The translations under genes and the position numbers were made by a program. A stretch of 11,735 nt of DNA, taken from the NCBI GenBank assembly GCA_946478675.1, contig CAMLEF010000119.1, forward strand, positions 1 to 11,735, written 5' to 3'. The stretch is from an uncultured Flavobacteriales bacterium (lineage in GTDB: Bacteria > Bacteroidota > Bacteroidia > Palsa-965). Positions 1 to 7,331 of the stretch are shown piece after piece (positions within the stretch are counted from its first letter, which is position 1; each line of letters begins with the position of its first letter). A model generated the notes under the pieces. That model saw only the letters and a list, made by a program, of their open reading frames with translations, did not search any database and was not told the origin of the DNA.

Positions 1-2
1 CC

Positions 3-1289
3 GAGCTGTTTACGTATGCGGCGCTTTCGATGGTACCGCTGGCGCTGCCGATGGCCGTACTGCTTTCCTCGCTGATGACGTTCGGCAATCTCGCAGAACA
101 TTATGAATTGGCGGCGCTGAAATCGTCGGGACTTTCGCTCATGCGCATCATGCGGCCGCTGATCATTTTCTCCTGCGTCGTCACGATCAGCGCATTCGCA
201 TTCTCCAATTACCTGCTGCCCTACACGAACTTAAAAATGCTCTCCACCCTCTTCGATATCCGGCAGCAGAAACCCGCGCTGAATATCAAGGAAGGCGTTT
301 TTTATAACGAGATCGACAACTACAGCATTCGCATCAGGCACATTCGTGAAGACGGCCAGAGCCTCGAGGACATCATGATCTATGATCACACCGAGCAGGC
401 CGGTAACATCAACCTCACCGTCGCGGAGCAGGGACGCATGTACATGACGGACGACAAACATTACCTCGTCATCGAGCTGAAGAACGGCGTCAATTACAAA
501 GACATCATCAACGAAGCGAACGCAACATTCAACAAACCGTTCATGCGGCTGACGTTCAAAGACCAGACGGTGCGGCTCGACCTATCCAGTTTCCAAATGC
601 AGCGCACGGACAAAGATCTCTTCCGCGAAAATTACCAGATGCTGAATGGTGAACAGCTCCTGGCTTACGTCGATACGATGCAGATGGAATTGCGCGACGA
701 CCGCGAAGGCTTTTATTCTTCGCTGACGAAAGCCTACATGCCGAAGTCGGAGAAATACTGGAAGAAGATCGACTCGCTGAAGGCGCCTGCGAAAACGGAG
801 AATTTCATGAATGAATTCGACCGCACGCAACGCGCGAAACTGTACGAGCTCGCGCTCAACACCGCACGCAACTGCAAAAGCGCCGCCGAGAATAAAGTGA
901 ACGAGATCGACGCGGAAGAGAAATCGATCCTGCGTTACCAGATCGAATTCTGGAAAAAATTCTCCTACTCGTTCGCCTGCCTGATCATGTTCTTCATTGG
1001 TGCACCGCTCGGGGCCATCATCCGCAAAGGCGGAATGGGAATGCCGGTGGTCGTTTCCGTTTTCTTCTTCATCATTTTCTGGGTGCTGAGCATTACCGGT
1101 GAAAAGCTGGCGAAAGAAGGTTCGATCCCGCCCGAGCTCGGCATGTGGATCGGCTGCATCGTGTACCTCCCGCTCGGCATCTGGCTCACGCGAAAAGCAA
1201 CAGCCGACTCCGCGCTGTTCGACGTCGACAGCTACCGTCAATCGCTGCAGCGGCTCAACCTGTTCCGGAAGAAAAAGAAAAACGCCTGA
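3..1289 (+). CDS. LptF/LptG-family permease (5'-truncated by window edge)
   Basis: Inner-membrane subunit of the lipopolysaccharide export ABC transporter (LptB2FG); family members extract LPS from the membrane and pass it to the periplasmic bridge. The frame is open from base 3, so the true start lies outside the window, and roughly the first transmembrane helix is missing. Counting visible residues, hydrophobic helices lie at about 6-28, 51-72, 319-337, 346-368 and 381-400. Between the third and fourth helices of the full protein is a large soluble portion, which fits the periplasmic β-jellyroll plus an extra charged, probably helical segment (about 215-310). The segments SSLMTFGNLAEHYEL and GAPLGAIIRKGGMG are typical of the family. 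The tail is strongly basic (RKKKKNA). Bacteroidota often carry one or two such permeases, and I cannot tell LptF from LptG. It heads a run of envelope-glycan genes; the next gene starts 8 nt after its stop. Confidence 0.9.
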   Translation, partial: ELFTYAALSMVPLALPMAVLLSSLMTFGNLAEHYELAALKSSGLSLMRIMRPLIIFSCVVTISAFAFSNYLLPYTNLKMLSTLFDIRQQKPALNIKEGVFYNEIDNYSIRIRHIREDGQSLEDIMIYDHTEQAGNINLTVAEQGRMYMTDDKHYLVIELKNGVNYKDIINEANATFNKPFMRLTFKDQTVRLDLSSFQMQRTDKDLFRENYQMLNGEQLLAYVDTMQMELRDDREGFYSSLTKAYMPKSEKYWKKIDSLKAPAKTENFMNEFDRTQRAKLYELALNTARNCKSAAENKVNEIDAEEKSILRYQIEFWKKFSYSFACLIMFFIGAPLGAIIRKGGMGMPVVVSVFFFIIFWVLSITGEKLAKEGSIPPELGMWIGCIVYLPLGIWLTRKATADSALFDVDSYRQSLQRLNLFRKKKKNA

Positions 1290-1297
1290 ACGTTCGT

Positions 1298-2497
1298 ATG
1301 CGCGTGCTCCAACTCTGCAACAAACCTCCGTTGCCGGCCACTGATGGCGGCGGACAGGCCATGCACAGCGTTACGCTCGGCCTGCTGCATTGCGGCGTCG
1401 ACGTCAAAGTGCTGACGATCGCCACCGACAAGCATCCGTTTCTTCCGCAGCAAATGCCGGATGCCTATCGCCTTGACACGCACATTGAAGCCGTTTACGT
1501 CGATACGCGCGTGAAAGGGAAAGACGCGCTGCTTAATCTTTTTTCTTCGTCTTCTTACAACATCGATCGTTTCCGTTCGGCGGCGTTCAGTGAAAAGCTG
1601 CGGCAGGTTCTGTTGCAGGAAACGTTCGACATCGTGCAGCTCGAAAGCCTGTACATGACGCCGTACATCGACGTGATCCGCACGAACAGCCAGGCGAAGA
1701 TCGTGCTGCGCGCGCATAACGTGGAAGCAGCGCTTTGGCAACGACAGGCAGACCAGGAAAAGAACCCGGTGAAGCGTCGCTGGTTCCGTTCGCTGGCGAA
1801 GAAGCTGGAGGAGTACGAACGCATCACCATTCCGCTGGTGGATGCCGTGGTGCCGATCACGGAAGAAGACGCTGCGGTTTTCCGAAAAATGATTCCGGGG
1901 AAAATTCCGGTTCACGTATTGCCGTTTACGAAACCGCCGCAAACTACTCACGCGTCACAGCATATTGAACCGCTTTCCGTTTTTCATCTTGGCTCGATGG
2001 ATTGGCTGCCGAATATCGAAGCGGTGAAATGGCTCACGCAGGAGATCTGGCCGATCGTTATTAAAAGTGTTCCGGATGCGCAATTGCATCTTGCGGGACG
2101 AAGCCTCGACAAGAATGATCCGGCGTTTGCGGGAAAGCAGATCGCCAATCACGGCGAAGTGAGCGATGCGGCAGAATTCATTTCGCAATTCGGCATCATG
2201 GTCGCTCCGTTGCGCAGCGGCGGCGGCATGCGCATCAAGCTGATCGAAGCGATGGACGCGCGAAAGGCAATCGTAGCGACAACGATCGGCGCAGAAGGAA
2301 CCGGCGCGACGAACGGGAAAGAATTATTGCTGGCAGATAACACGCAGGCTTTTGCCGAAGCGATCGTTCGTTTGCTGAAGGACGAAGCGCTGGCAAAAAC
2401 GTTAGGCTCGCACGCCAAAGAATTTTCCACGAAGTATTTCGACTGGGAAGGCTCGTTGAAAAAATTAGTCGACTTTTACAGCACGCTTCTCCCGTGA
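1298..2497 (+). CDS. GT4-type glycosyltransferase
   Basis: Predicted GT-B fold glycosyltransferase of 399 residues that would move a sugar from an activated nucleotide donor to a cell-surface glycan or lipid acceptor; donor and acceptor are unknown. The N-terminal Rossmann half begins MRVLQLCNKPPLP with a glycine cluster (residues 17-19) expected near the acceptor/donor cleft. The C-terminal donor-binding half shows GSMDWLPN (232-239) and APLRSGGGMRIKLIEAM (303-319), where E317 corresponds to the conserved second glutamate of the GT4 EX7E-like motif; the first position is glycine. I chose ATG 1298 because homology begins there and it lies just past the upstream stop; the open frame extends further upstream but only inside the permease gene. 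No Shine-Dalgarno sequence is evident. The stop overlaps the next gene's GTG start by 4 nt, implying translational coupling. Confidence 0.9.
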   Translation: MRVLQLCNKPPLPATDGGGQAMHSVTLGLLHCGVDVKVLTIATDKHPFLPQQMPDAYRLDTHIEAVYVDTRVKGKDALLNLFSSSSYNIDRFRSAAFSEKLRQVLLQETFDIVQLESLYMTPYIDVIRTNSQAKIVLRAHNVEAALWQRQADQEKNPVKRRWFRSLAKKLEEYERITIPLVDAVVPITEEDAAVFRKMIPGKIPVHVLPFTKPPQTTHASQHIEPLSVFHLGSMDWLPNIEAVKWLTQEIWPIVIKSVPDAQLHLAGRSLDKNDPAFAGKQIANHGEVSDAAEFISQFGIMVAPLRSGGGMRIKLIEAMDARKAIVATTIGAEGTGATNGKELLLADNTQAFAEAIVRLLKDEALAKTLGSHAKEFSTKYFDWEGSLKKLVDFYSTLLP

Positions 2498-3672
2498 AAA
2501 TCCTGGCAATCACATCCCGCGTTCCGTGGCCGCTCGAAAAAGGCGACAAGCTTCGTGCGTACAACCAGCTCCGGGAACTTGCCGCGAACAACGAGATCAT
2601 TCTCTGCGCGCTCAACGACACTTCGCTTCATCCCGATGCCGAAAAAGAGCTGAAGAAATTCTGCCGCGAAGTGCACGTGCTTCCGTTGGGGAAAGCCGGC
2701 ATTTTCTTCAACCTGCTCCGCGGATTTTTCAGCGGTCTGCCGATGCAGGTGGCGTATTTTACTTCCACTTCTGCGAAACGACGTATCGACAATATCATCC
2801 GCCGCACGCAGCCCGATCGCATCTACTGCCAGCTCATCCGCACGGCAGAATATATTCGTAACGAGCGCAACATTCCGCGCGTGATCGATTACATGGACGT
2901 GTTCTCGAAAGGCGTGGAGCGACGACTGCAGAAAGTAAGCGCGCTCAAGCGGCCGTTTTTCCGGATGGAATGGAAACGATTGTTGCGTTACGAAGAAAAC
3001 GTCTTTACCCGATTCAGCGCGAGCACGATCATTTCGACGCAGGACCGCGATCTGCTCCCGGTAAAACAAAAAGAAAAGATCATCGTCGTTCCGAACGGCG
3101 TGGACACGGATTTTTTTGCGCCTGCGAATGCGAACAAGGATTACGAGCTCTTGTTCAATGGTAACATGAATTATCCGCCGAACGTGGAAAGCGCCGTGTA
3201 TATCGTTAAACGTATACTTCCGCTCGTCTGGAAAAAAAATCCGGGCGTGAAGCTGCTGATCTCCGGTGCGAATCCGTCGGCAGAAGTGCAGGCGCTGGCG
3301 TCGGAAAACGTAACGGTGACCGGCTGGGTGGACGACGTGCGCGAGAGTTTTGCGCGTTCGAAGATGCTGGTGGCGCCGATGCAGTCGAGCATTGGTTTGC
3401 AGAACAAGCTGCTCGAAGCGATGGCGATGCGCTTGCCATGCATCACGACGACGCTTTCGAACAACGCGGTCAAAGCGGTTCCCGACAGCCAGATCTTAGT
3501 CGCAGATACGCCGGAGCAATTCGCTGCGCATATTCAAACGCTGCTGGACTTCCCGGAGAAAGCGGAGCGGCTGGCGGAGAACGGTTATCGCCTGGTGCAC
3601 GAAAAATTCAACTGGAAGCAGACCTGCCAGCTGCTCGAAAAAGTGATCAGCGATGCGGGCACAGTTCGTTAA
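2494..3672 (+). CDS. GT4-type glycosyltransferase, EpsH/PEP-CTERM-associated sugar transferase-like
   Basis: A 392-residue GT-B glycosyltransferase, not closely similar to its upstream neighbour apart from the shared fold. Its N-terminus (RVPWPLEKGDKLRAYNQL, residues 9-26) and C-terminal signatures GNMNYPPN (223-230), VTGWVDDVR and APMQSSIGLQNKLLEAMAM (294-312, with E308 as the conserved glutamate) match what I know of the TIGR03087-type sugar transferases found in exopolysaccharide clusters. That assignment is from memory of the family, not a search. The start is GTG at 2494, sharing the GTGA overlap with the previous stop; no ATG nearby would preserve the KGDK region. The 3' end overlaps the next gene by 20 nt. 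Two consecutive retaining-type transferases suggest successive sugar additions to one glycan. Confidence 0.9.
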   Translation: MKILAITSRVPWPLEKGDKLRAYNQLRELAANNEIILCALNDTSLHPDAEKELKKFCREVHVLPLGKAGIFFNLLRGFFSGLPMQVAYFTSTSAKRRIDNIIRRTQPDRIYCQLIRTAEYIRNERNIPRVIDYMDVFSKGVERRLQKVSALKRPFFRMEWKRLLRYEENVFTRFSASTIISTQDRDLLPVKQKEKIIVVPNGVDTDFFAPANANKDYELLFNGNMNYPPNVESAVYIVKRILPLVWKKNPGVKLLISGANPSAEVQALASENVTVTGWVDDVRESFARSKMLVAPMQSSIGLQNKLLEAMAMRLPCITTTLSNNAVKAVPDSQILVADTPEQFAAHIQTLLDFPEKAERLAENGYRLVHEKFNWKQTCQLLEKVISDAGTVR

Positions 3673-4402
3673 CCTGCTGCTCGTATTGCTGCTTTCCTCT
3701 TCGTGCGTTACGCAGGAACCTGCACCGCCGCCACAGCAGGATTCGTCAGCACAATCGACGACGAACGATTCGTTTCCGTTAAAGCAGCAGGTAAACGGAA
3801 CTACGTATTCCATCTTTTATTCCGGCGATCGGTCTTTCAGCATCACCTCTGCCCGACCGGCGCGCGACGATAAGAAGATCTCGCTTTGTATTGCCGGAGC
3901 ATTCACGTTGCTGGAGAATGGCGAGATCGACGGATTGTATATCGTGAATGGAAAGATCCTCCGCGCAAAAGCAAACCATCATCTCGGCGGCGGGCTGCTT
4001 GTGCAAAACGGAAAAATTTCCATTCTGAAAACGAATGACGGGAAACTGCTCACGCCTTCCTGGGCCGACAGCATTGCAAAGCTGAATGCTTCATTCTTCC
4101 AGCAGATCCAGCTCGTGCGCAACGACAGCGCGTTACGGTTCGGCAAGGACAAAGCGCTTTTTCAGCGAAGGGCGATCGTGATTTTCAAAGACGGAAAAAC
4201 GGCAGTCGTTGAATCGAAAGAAGCGATCCTGTTGCAGCGATTCGCGGACGATCTTGCACAGCTCGGCGCGAAGGATGCGTTGTACACGGACATGGGCGGG
4301 TGGGATGAAGGATTTTACCGCGATGCGAATGGCGTTGCGCGCACGATGGGATTGATGCGGACGGATACGCGCCGGCAGAGCAATTGGGTGGTGATGGAGT
4401 AA
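3653..4402 (+). CDS. Phosphodiester glycosidase (NAGPA-like) family lipoprotein
   Basis: Predicted 249-residue exported lipoprotein. The N-terminus has a short hydrophobic stretch (about residues 5-14) followed by SSSC with the candidate lipidated cysteine at C18, then a Pro/Gln/Ser-rich linker to about residue 40. The body resembles the phosphodiester glycosidase/NAGPA family (PF09992-like): an N-terminal region ending in an ASFFQ-like segment and a C-terminal ALYTDMGGWDEGFY (209-222) in the position of the family's DGG-type active-site loop. Relatives cleave GlcNAc phosphodiesters, but the loop here is DMGG, not the classic DGGGS, so the substrate is open. The start overlaps the upstream glycosyltransferase by 20 nt, and a later start would remove the signal. 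With two glycosyltransferases and an LPS-exporter subunit upstream, a role in trimming or remodelling surface glycan is plausible. Confidence 0.75.
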   Translation: MRAQFVNLLLVLLLSSSCVTQEPAPPPQQDSSAQSTTNDSFPLKQQVNGTTYSIFYSGDRSFSITSARPARDDKKISLCIAGAFTLLENGEIDGLYIVNGKILRAKANHHLGGGLLVQNGKISILKTNDGKLLTPSWADSIAKLNASFFQQIQLVRNDSALRFGKDKALFQRRAIVIFKDGKTAVVESKEAILLQRFADDLAQLGAKDALYTDMGGWDEGFYRDANGVARTMGLMRTDTRRQSNWVVME

Positions 4403-4441
4403 GTTGTTTTCTTGCTTTGACACCAACTCGCATGCTGGTAG
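4403..4441. other. Convergent intergenic gap without clear terminator
   Basis: This 39-base gap separates the plus-strand glycan operon from the minus-strand small-gene array. It contains only a weak 4-bp ACCA/TGGT inverted repeat and, at the gap's right edge, the 8-bp palindrome GTAGCTAC, neither followed by a T-run of the kind expected for an intrinsic terminator. It is also where base composition falls from GC-balanced to AT-rich. Confidence 0.4.
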
Positions 4442-4963
4442 CTACTTCAATTTCCGGATGCCTTTATAATTTGAATTTCCCCAAAATTCTTCCTCCAGCG
4501 AAAAATACACGGGCTTATCGTGCTGAAGACAATCGTCAATAATCTTCAGGAAACGATCAAGGCTGTAGATCATTTTCCCTTCATAAGATTGCAAATCAAG
4601 CCGGACTTGCTTTCCGCACACTTGAAATTTATCCGGATCGTGATCATTAGCAGGAGGCGCTTCCATAACAATGCTATGCAAATCATCGCTGAGCAATTTT
4701 TTAAGCCGTGAACTTTCCTCTTTCGTCAGCGGAATATCTATATCAAAATGAGCGAGGTGCTGCGGTATAACTTGCTGCAAAAAAGGGAAAACCCTTTTCC
4801 AGATGCTTGAAAATTCGGCTCCGCCTTCTAATAGATAATCTGTTTCTAATTCGTAAGAGCCCTTATCCAGGGTAGTCGTGTTGCTCAGCGTAAAAAAGCT
4901 CATGATTCCATTAATTGTGTTTCCAATATTGACGTAGCGAATCCCAGTTTCAATATCCGTCAT
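4442..4963 (-). CDS. Hypothetical protein, candidate immunity-like gene
   Basis: A 173-residue soluble acidic protein that I do not recognise. It has no signal peptide or membrane helix. Features include a Trp/Phe/Pro-containing segment (WKRVFPFLQQVIPQHLAHF) in the middle, a charged helical stretch (TKEESSRLKKLLSDDLH), and a basic end (GIRKLK). I prefer the ATG at 4963, which overlaps the preceding gene by 14 nt; an in-frame ATG at 4999 would overlap it by 50 nt and add 12 residues inside the conserved end of that neighbour. It is the last gene of the AT-rich minus-strand array and stops 39 nt before the convergent operon. Being small, cytosolic and orphan, downstream of a large modular effector-like gene, it is typical of immunity or accessory genes, but no family match supports that. 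Confidence 0.65.
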   Translation of the reverse strand: MTDIETGIRYVNIGNTINGIMSFFTLSNTTTLDKGSYELETDYLLEGGAEFSSIWKRVFPFLQQVIPQHLAHFDIDIPLTKEESSRLKKLLSDDLHSIVMEAPPANDHDPDKFQVCGKQVRLDLQSYEGKMIYSLDRFLKIIDDCLQHDKPVYFSLEEEFWGNSNYKGIRKLK

Positions 4964-5342
4964 TAGAAGTAATTTCCAGCTCAAAACTTTCCCCTTCATT
5001 CATATAAGATTCTATTGCCTCATAAAAATCACGATAAAAAAGCAGTGCTTTATCCTCTTTATAAATGTGGCTTAAACGCGTTTTAACACCGAGAAAGGTT
5101 GAAAAGTTAAACCTCGGCAGTGGGCTTTTTTCAATCTTCTCAATCTCAAGCTTTATGAGTTTAGCTAACGCTTCTTTTATTTCCCCGGCCTCCAATGACT
5201 TTACCATCCTCTTGGAATCCACAAAATATTGTTTAAACTCACTCAGATTCAAAAAATCAACATCCTCGAAGATGATCTTTACTACATCCATAGAGGCGCC
5301 GAATGAAGATCTTCGATTCTCGTTTTTTAAATTGATTCTCAT
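4950..5342 (-). CDS. Small hypothetical protein, paralog of the 5462-5851 product
   Basis: A 130-residue soluble protein of unknown function. It aligns end to end with the neighbouring product at 5462-5851: shared landmarks are RRSSFGAS versus RQISYGAN near the N-terminus, a central Lys/Glu-rich helix, an identical SPLPR motif, IYKEDKALLFY versus IYEEDSLLNFC, and a matching acidic C-terminus. The agreement of both N-termini supports the ATG at 5342. Identity is low overall, so the pair is an old or fast-diverging duplication. No signal peptide or membrane helix is seen. Its 3' end overlaps the next gene by 14 nt. Tandem divergent copies of a small protein beside a modular effector are commonly immunity genes of different specificity, which is the inference here. 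Confidence 0.75.
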   Translation of the reverse strand: MRINLKNENRRSSFGASMDVVKIIFEDVDFLNLSEFKQYFVDSKRMVKSLEAGEIKEALAKLIKLEIEKIEKSPLPRFNFSTFLGVKTRLSHIYKEDKALLFYRDFYEAIESYMNEGESFELEITSNDGY

Positions 5343-5461
5343 AGGGATTTTATGTACGCATCACCTCTTGTTATTCATTGTGTTCTTCCCTGCTTTTTGT
5401 TCTATTCTCTCTAAAGTGTCACGACCGTGCCTATGAGAGTTTAAAAAACGTTCCTATCCCG
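5343..5461. other. 119-bp spacer between the two paralogs
   Basis: This is the longest gene-free stretch inside the minus-strand array. I see no gene in it and no clear Bacteroidota-type promoter (TTTG plus TAnnTTTG). A CACG-AC-CGTG inverted repeat near 5422-5431 has a 2-base loop, too tight and short to call a terminator or operator. The spacing leaves room for a separate promoter for the 4950-5342 and 4442-4963 genes. Confidence 0.3.
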
Positions 5462-5851
5462 CTAACTATTTTCCCCGTCAAAAGAAATCGCGATGTCCTC
5501 ATTATCCTGAACAAAGTCTAACATGATAATATACAAAGAGTGACAAAAATTCAACAAGCTATCCTCTTCGTAGATGAGGCTGAATGGAATTTTGTGTTCT
5601 AAAAAAGTTTTCTGATGAAGTCTCGGCAATGGACTTGCATTGACCTTTTCGATCAACAAAAAAATTACTTTTTTAAGTGCCTCTGCAATTGCTTTTGCAT
5701 CCTCAACGGATAAAGTAGTATTCGCTTTGCTTTTCCACGCGTTAAACAAAGAGCGTTCAGATTCCCCAACAAGCGAAATCATTGCTTCAATCTCATGGTC
5801 ATTCGCACCATAGGATATTTGTCTCACGCTATTTAAAAGAGTGAACTGCAT
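5462..5851 (-). CDS. Small hypothetical protein, paralog of the 4950-5342 product
   Basis: A 129-residue soluble protein of unknown function, nearly the same length as its paralog. Residues 1-20 hold the RQISYGAN landmark, residues 45-75 a helix-rich stretch (VEDAKAIAEALKKVIFLLIEKV), followed by the SPLPR motif and IYEEDSLLNF, and it ends in an acidic DNEDIAISFDGENS tail. The start ATG at 5851 aligns with the paralog's start. No Shine-Dalgarno sequence is seen. Intergenic spaces are 53 nt on the 5' side and 119 nt on the 3' side. Inferred to be an immunity-like gene because of its position, AT-rich composition and duplication; function cannot be assigned from sequence alone. Confidence 0.75.
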   Translation of the reverse strand: MQFTLLNSVRQISYGANDHEIEAMISLVGESERSLFNAWKSKANTTLSVEDAKAIAEALKKVIFLLIEKVNASPLPRLHQKTFLEHKIPFSLIYEEDSLLNFCHSLYIIMLDFVQDNEDIAISFDGENS

Positions 5852-5904
5852 GTTTATGTAGCTGGTTATCCGAGACTCTTCATTTTGATTATATCTTTCC
5901 GAAT

Positions 5905-6282
5905 CTATACTTCCAGGATATGGCTGCTTCTACGCTCCGGGTCATGCGCGCTCATTTCATTTTGATACCAGGCTTTCATAAACCGATTAGCATAGGGTAA
6001 GACCTGATAGCCCACAAATTGCGAGAAATAACCGATACCGGCCAAATACGCGATTGAAGCATAAATTTTCTCATTGCTTATTTCATCCAACACGATAAGC
6101 CCGGGCAGTGCAAAAAAACCATCGCCGGTCATTTCATATTGCATGGAGCCTTCAACATAGAAATAAACTTCATAGAAAGAGGAATTGATTTCGACTACAA
6201 CATCGTTTCTATACTCTTTCCGGAAATAATGACTTTGCATCGATTTGTCATTCCCATTCAGAAAGTGGATAATGATCGACAT
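5905..6282 (-). CDS. Small hypothetical protein
   Basis: A 125-residue protein I do not recognise. It is rich in aromatic residues (many Tyr and Phe), with β-strand-like alternation in the first half (DVVVEINSSFYEVYFYVEGS) and a more helical second half ending AWYQNEMSAHDPERRSSHILEV. There is a mildly hydrophobic stretch (IYASIAYLAGIGYFSQFVGY) that is too polar for a confident membrane helix. The ATG at 6282 lies 36 nt after the stop of the upstream gene, with an A-rich leader and no Shine-Dalgarno sequence. Composition is AT-rich like the rest of the array. Likely an immunity or accessory protein by context only. Confidence 0.65.
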   Translation of the reverse strand: MSIIIHFLNGNDKSMQSHYFRKEYRNDVVVEINSSFYEVYFYVEGSMQYEMTGDGFFALPGLIVLDEISNEKIYASIAYLAGIGYFSQFVGYQVLPYANRFMKAWYQNEMSAHDPERRSSHILEV

Positions 6283-6318
6283 TGTGATAGTACTTTTATC
6301 GGGGATTACACATTTGAT

Positions 6319-6540
6319 TTATTCACGATTTTTCATCTCTTCCACATAGACATTAAACTCTTCCTCGGTAAGCGGCTTGAGATAATCCACTTTACCAAAG
6401 AAAATCCTCGTCCTGTAATGATTATCGATAACAAATCCGTGATTTACCCAATCGAAAACATAGGTATTGACATGTTCTCCGCTTTCATCGAATTCGGAAT
6501 ACACCGGGCGTTCACCGACTATGTAATATTCTGTATTCAT
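6319..6540 (-). CDS. Small acidic hypothetical protein
   Basis: A 73-residue acidic protein. It opens with MNTEYYIVGERPVYSEFDES, continues with a VFDWVNHGFVIDN segment, then a basic-aromatic patch (HYRTRIFFGKVDYLK), and closes with a helix-like LTEEEFNVYVEEMKNRE. The mixture of strand-like and helix-like segments in a well-formed short protein argues for a real gene, not random open frame, despite its size. It lies 51 nt after the stop of the upstream gene (6592-7029) and 36 nt before the next. No recognised family; immunity-like by context. A plus-strand open frame runs through this region but its composition is that of an antisense shadow. Confidence 0.65.
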   Translation of the reverse strand: MNTEYYIVGERPVYSEFDESGEHVNTYVFDWVNHGFVIDNHYRTRIFFGKVDYLKPLTEEEFNVYVEEMKNRE

Positions 6541-6591
6541 GAACGGTCTGTTTATCGAAATTGAATCTTAGAGCCACTTAAATCTATTAAA

Positions 6592-7029
6592 TTAAAGCCG
6601 AAAGTTGAATTCAAAAGTTTCACGATCGAAAACCGGGCCGGAAGCGTGATTCTGATTAAACCCATAAGCTTTCATTAATGCCCAATAACAGGCAAAATAA
6701 GCACACTCTGGTTTAGTGTCCACTGAGTTCCACTGAAAGTCGGTCACATCGATTTCTTGTGGTAATACCGCTACGCCAAGTTTATGTAATTCCCGGCAGG
6801 CATTTTCGATTCCAGTCCGCCCCGCGTCATACAAGCCTGAAAGCAGCAATTCACTGGCATCCTTAATCCCTAATTTGGAGTGAAAGGCATCAAATTCGGG
6901 CAATTCCGGAAAGCTTATCAGTAATGGAGCGCCTTCGACGGACTCTTTATTAACGTGCAGCGTAACATTGACGAAAAAAGCTTTTCCGTGTTTTTGGATA
7001 GCGAATTTAAATTTCCCGGCTCTGATCAT
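6592..7029 (-). CDS. Hypothetical protein, translationally coupled to the zinc-ribbon gene
   Basis: A 145-residue soluble protein of unknown function. The N-terminal half looks β-rich (KFKFAIQKHGKAFFVNVTLHV), followed by a Pro-flanked strand (PLLISFPELPEF), a helical middle (about residues 55-90) and a C-terminal section with Trp, Cys and aromatic residues (CAYFACYWALMKAYGF). No signal peptide. Its ATG overlaps the stop of the zinc-ribbon gene by 4 nt (ATGA), so it is almost certainly co-translated with that gene and probably co-transcribed with the large DUF4157 gene. This tight coupling makes it, with the zinc-ribbon protein, the leading candidate for a partner or cognate antidote of the large protein. 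Confidence 0.75.
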   Translation of the reverse strand: MIRAGKFKFAIQKHGKAFFVNVTLHVNKESVEGAPLLISFPELPEFDAFHSKLGIKDASELLLSGLYDAGRTGIENACRELHKLGVAVLPQEIDVTDFQWNSVDTKPECAYFACYWALMKAYGFNQNHASGPVFDRETFEFNFRL

Positions 7030-7328
7030 CCCTGATCATTAAGAGTAAAGAGTTCGGAGAGCGCATCAAACTCTGCATTAGCATCCTTATGAGACAAGGT
7101 CAACAAATAATCGTAAATCAACCTGAAGGACTCCGGTGCATGTTCGACATCTATCGTATAAATGCATTTAAGACGACGGACAGTAACAATCGGCGAACCG
7201 CACTGCGGACATTTTTTTGGCGAAAGCGAATACATCATTTGTTCATCGAAAGAATATTGACAGTTTGGACATGCCAAAGATCCTGTTCGTTCATTAGTAT
7301 AGAATTTATTAAACCAATTCATGTGCAT
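7026..7328 (-). CDS. Small zinc-ribbon protein directly downstream of the DUF4157 gene
   Basis: A 100-residue protein with a classic four-cysteine zinc ribbon: C20-P-N-C23 and C40-P-Q-C43-G. The remaining part (about residues 50-100) is probably helical and acidic (APESFRLIYDYLLTLSH, FDALSELFTL). The ATG at 7328 is 3 nt past the stop of the 1330-residue gene; a second in-frame ATG (residue 3) is an equally possible start. The stop overlaps the following gene by 4 nt. Such spacing implies strict co-expression with the effector-like gene. Zinc ribbons mediate nucleic-acid or protein contacts, so an immunity, chaperone or adaptor role is possible; sequence does not discriminate. Confidence 0.8.
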   Translation of the reverse strand: MHMNWFNKFYTNERTGSLACPNCQYSFDEQMMYSLSPKKCPQCGSPIVTVRRLKCIYTIDVEHAPESFRLIYDYLLTLSHKDANAEFDALSELFTLNDQG

Positions 7329-7331
7329 TAT

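Noticed and set aside
582..1241. Minus-strand open frame of 219 codons inside the permease gene
   Set aside because: Rich in Arg, Phe, Glu and His without motifs, and fully covered by the convincingly membrane-like plus-strand permease.
1145..1297. Upstream-extended start for the first glycosyltransferase
   Set aside because: The extra ~51 residues lie inside the permease gene and are Arg/Ala/Pro-rich with no resemblance to a glycosyltransferase N-terminus; ATG 1298 starts exactly at the Rossmann strand.
4403..4450. Possible bidirectional terminator between convergent genes
   Set aside because: The only inverted repeats are a 4-bp stem and an 8-bp palindrome (GTAGCTAC) with no adjacent T-run, too weak to call.
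6139..6564. Plus-strand open frame of 141 codons across two small minus-strand genes
   Set aside because: It overlaps two well-formed minus-strand genes, runs against the array direction, and its Ile/Phe/His-rich product looks like an antisense translation.
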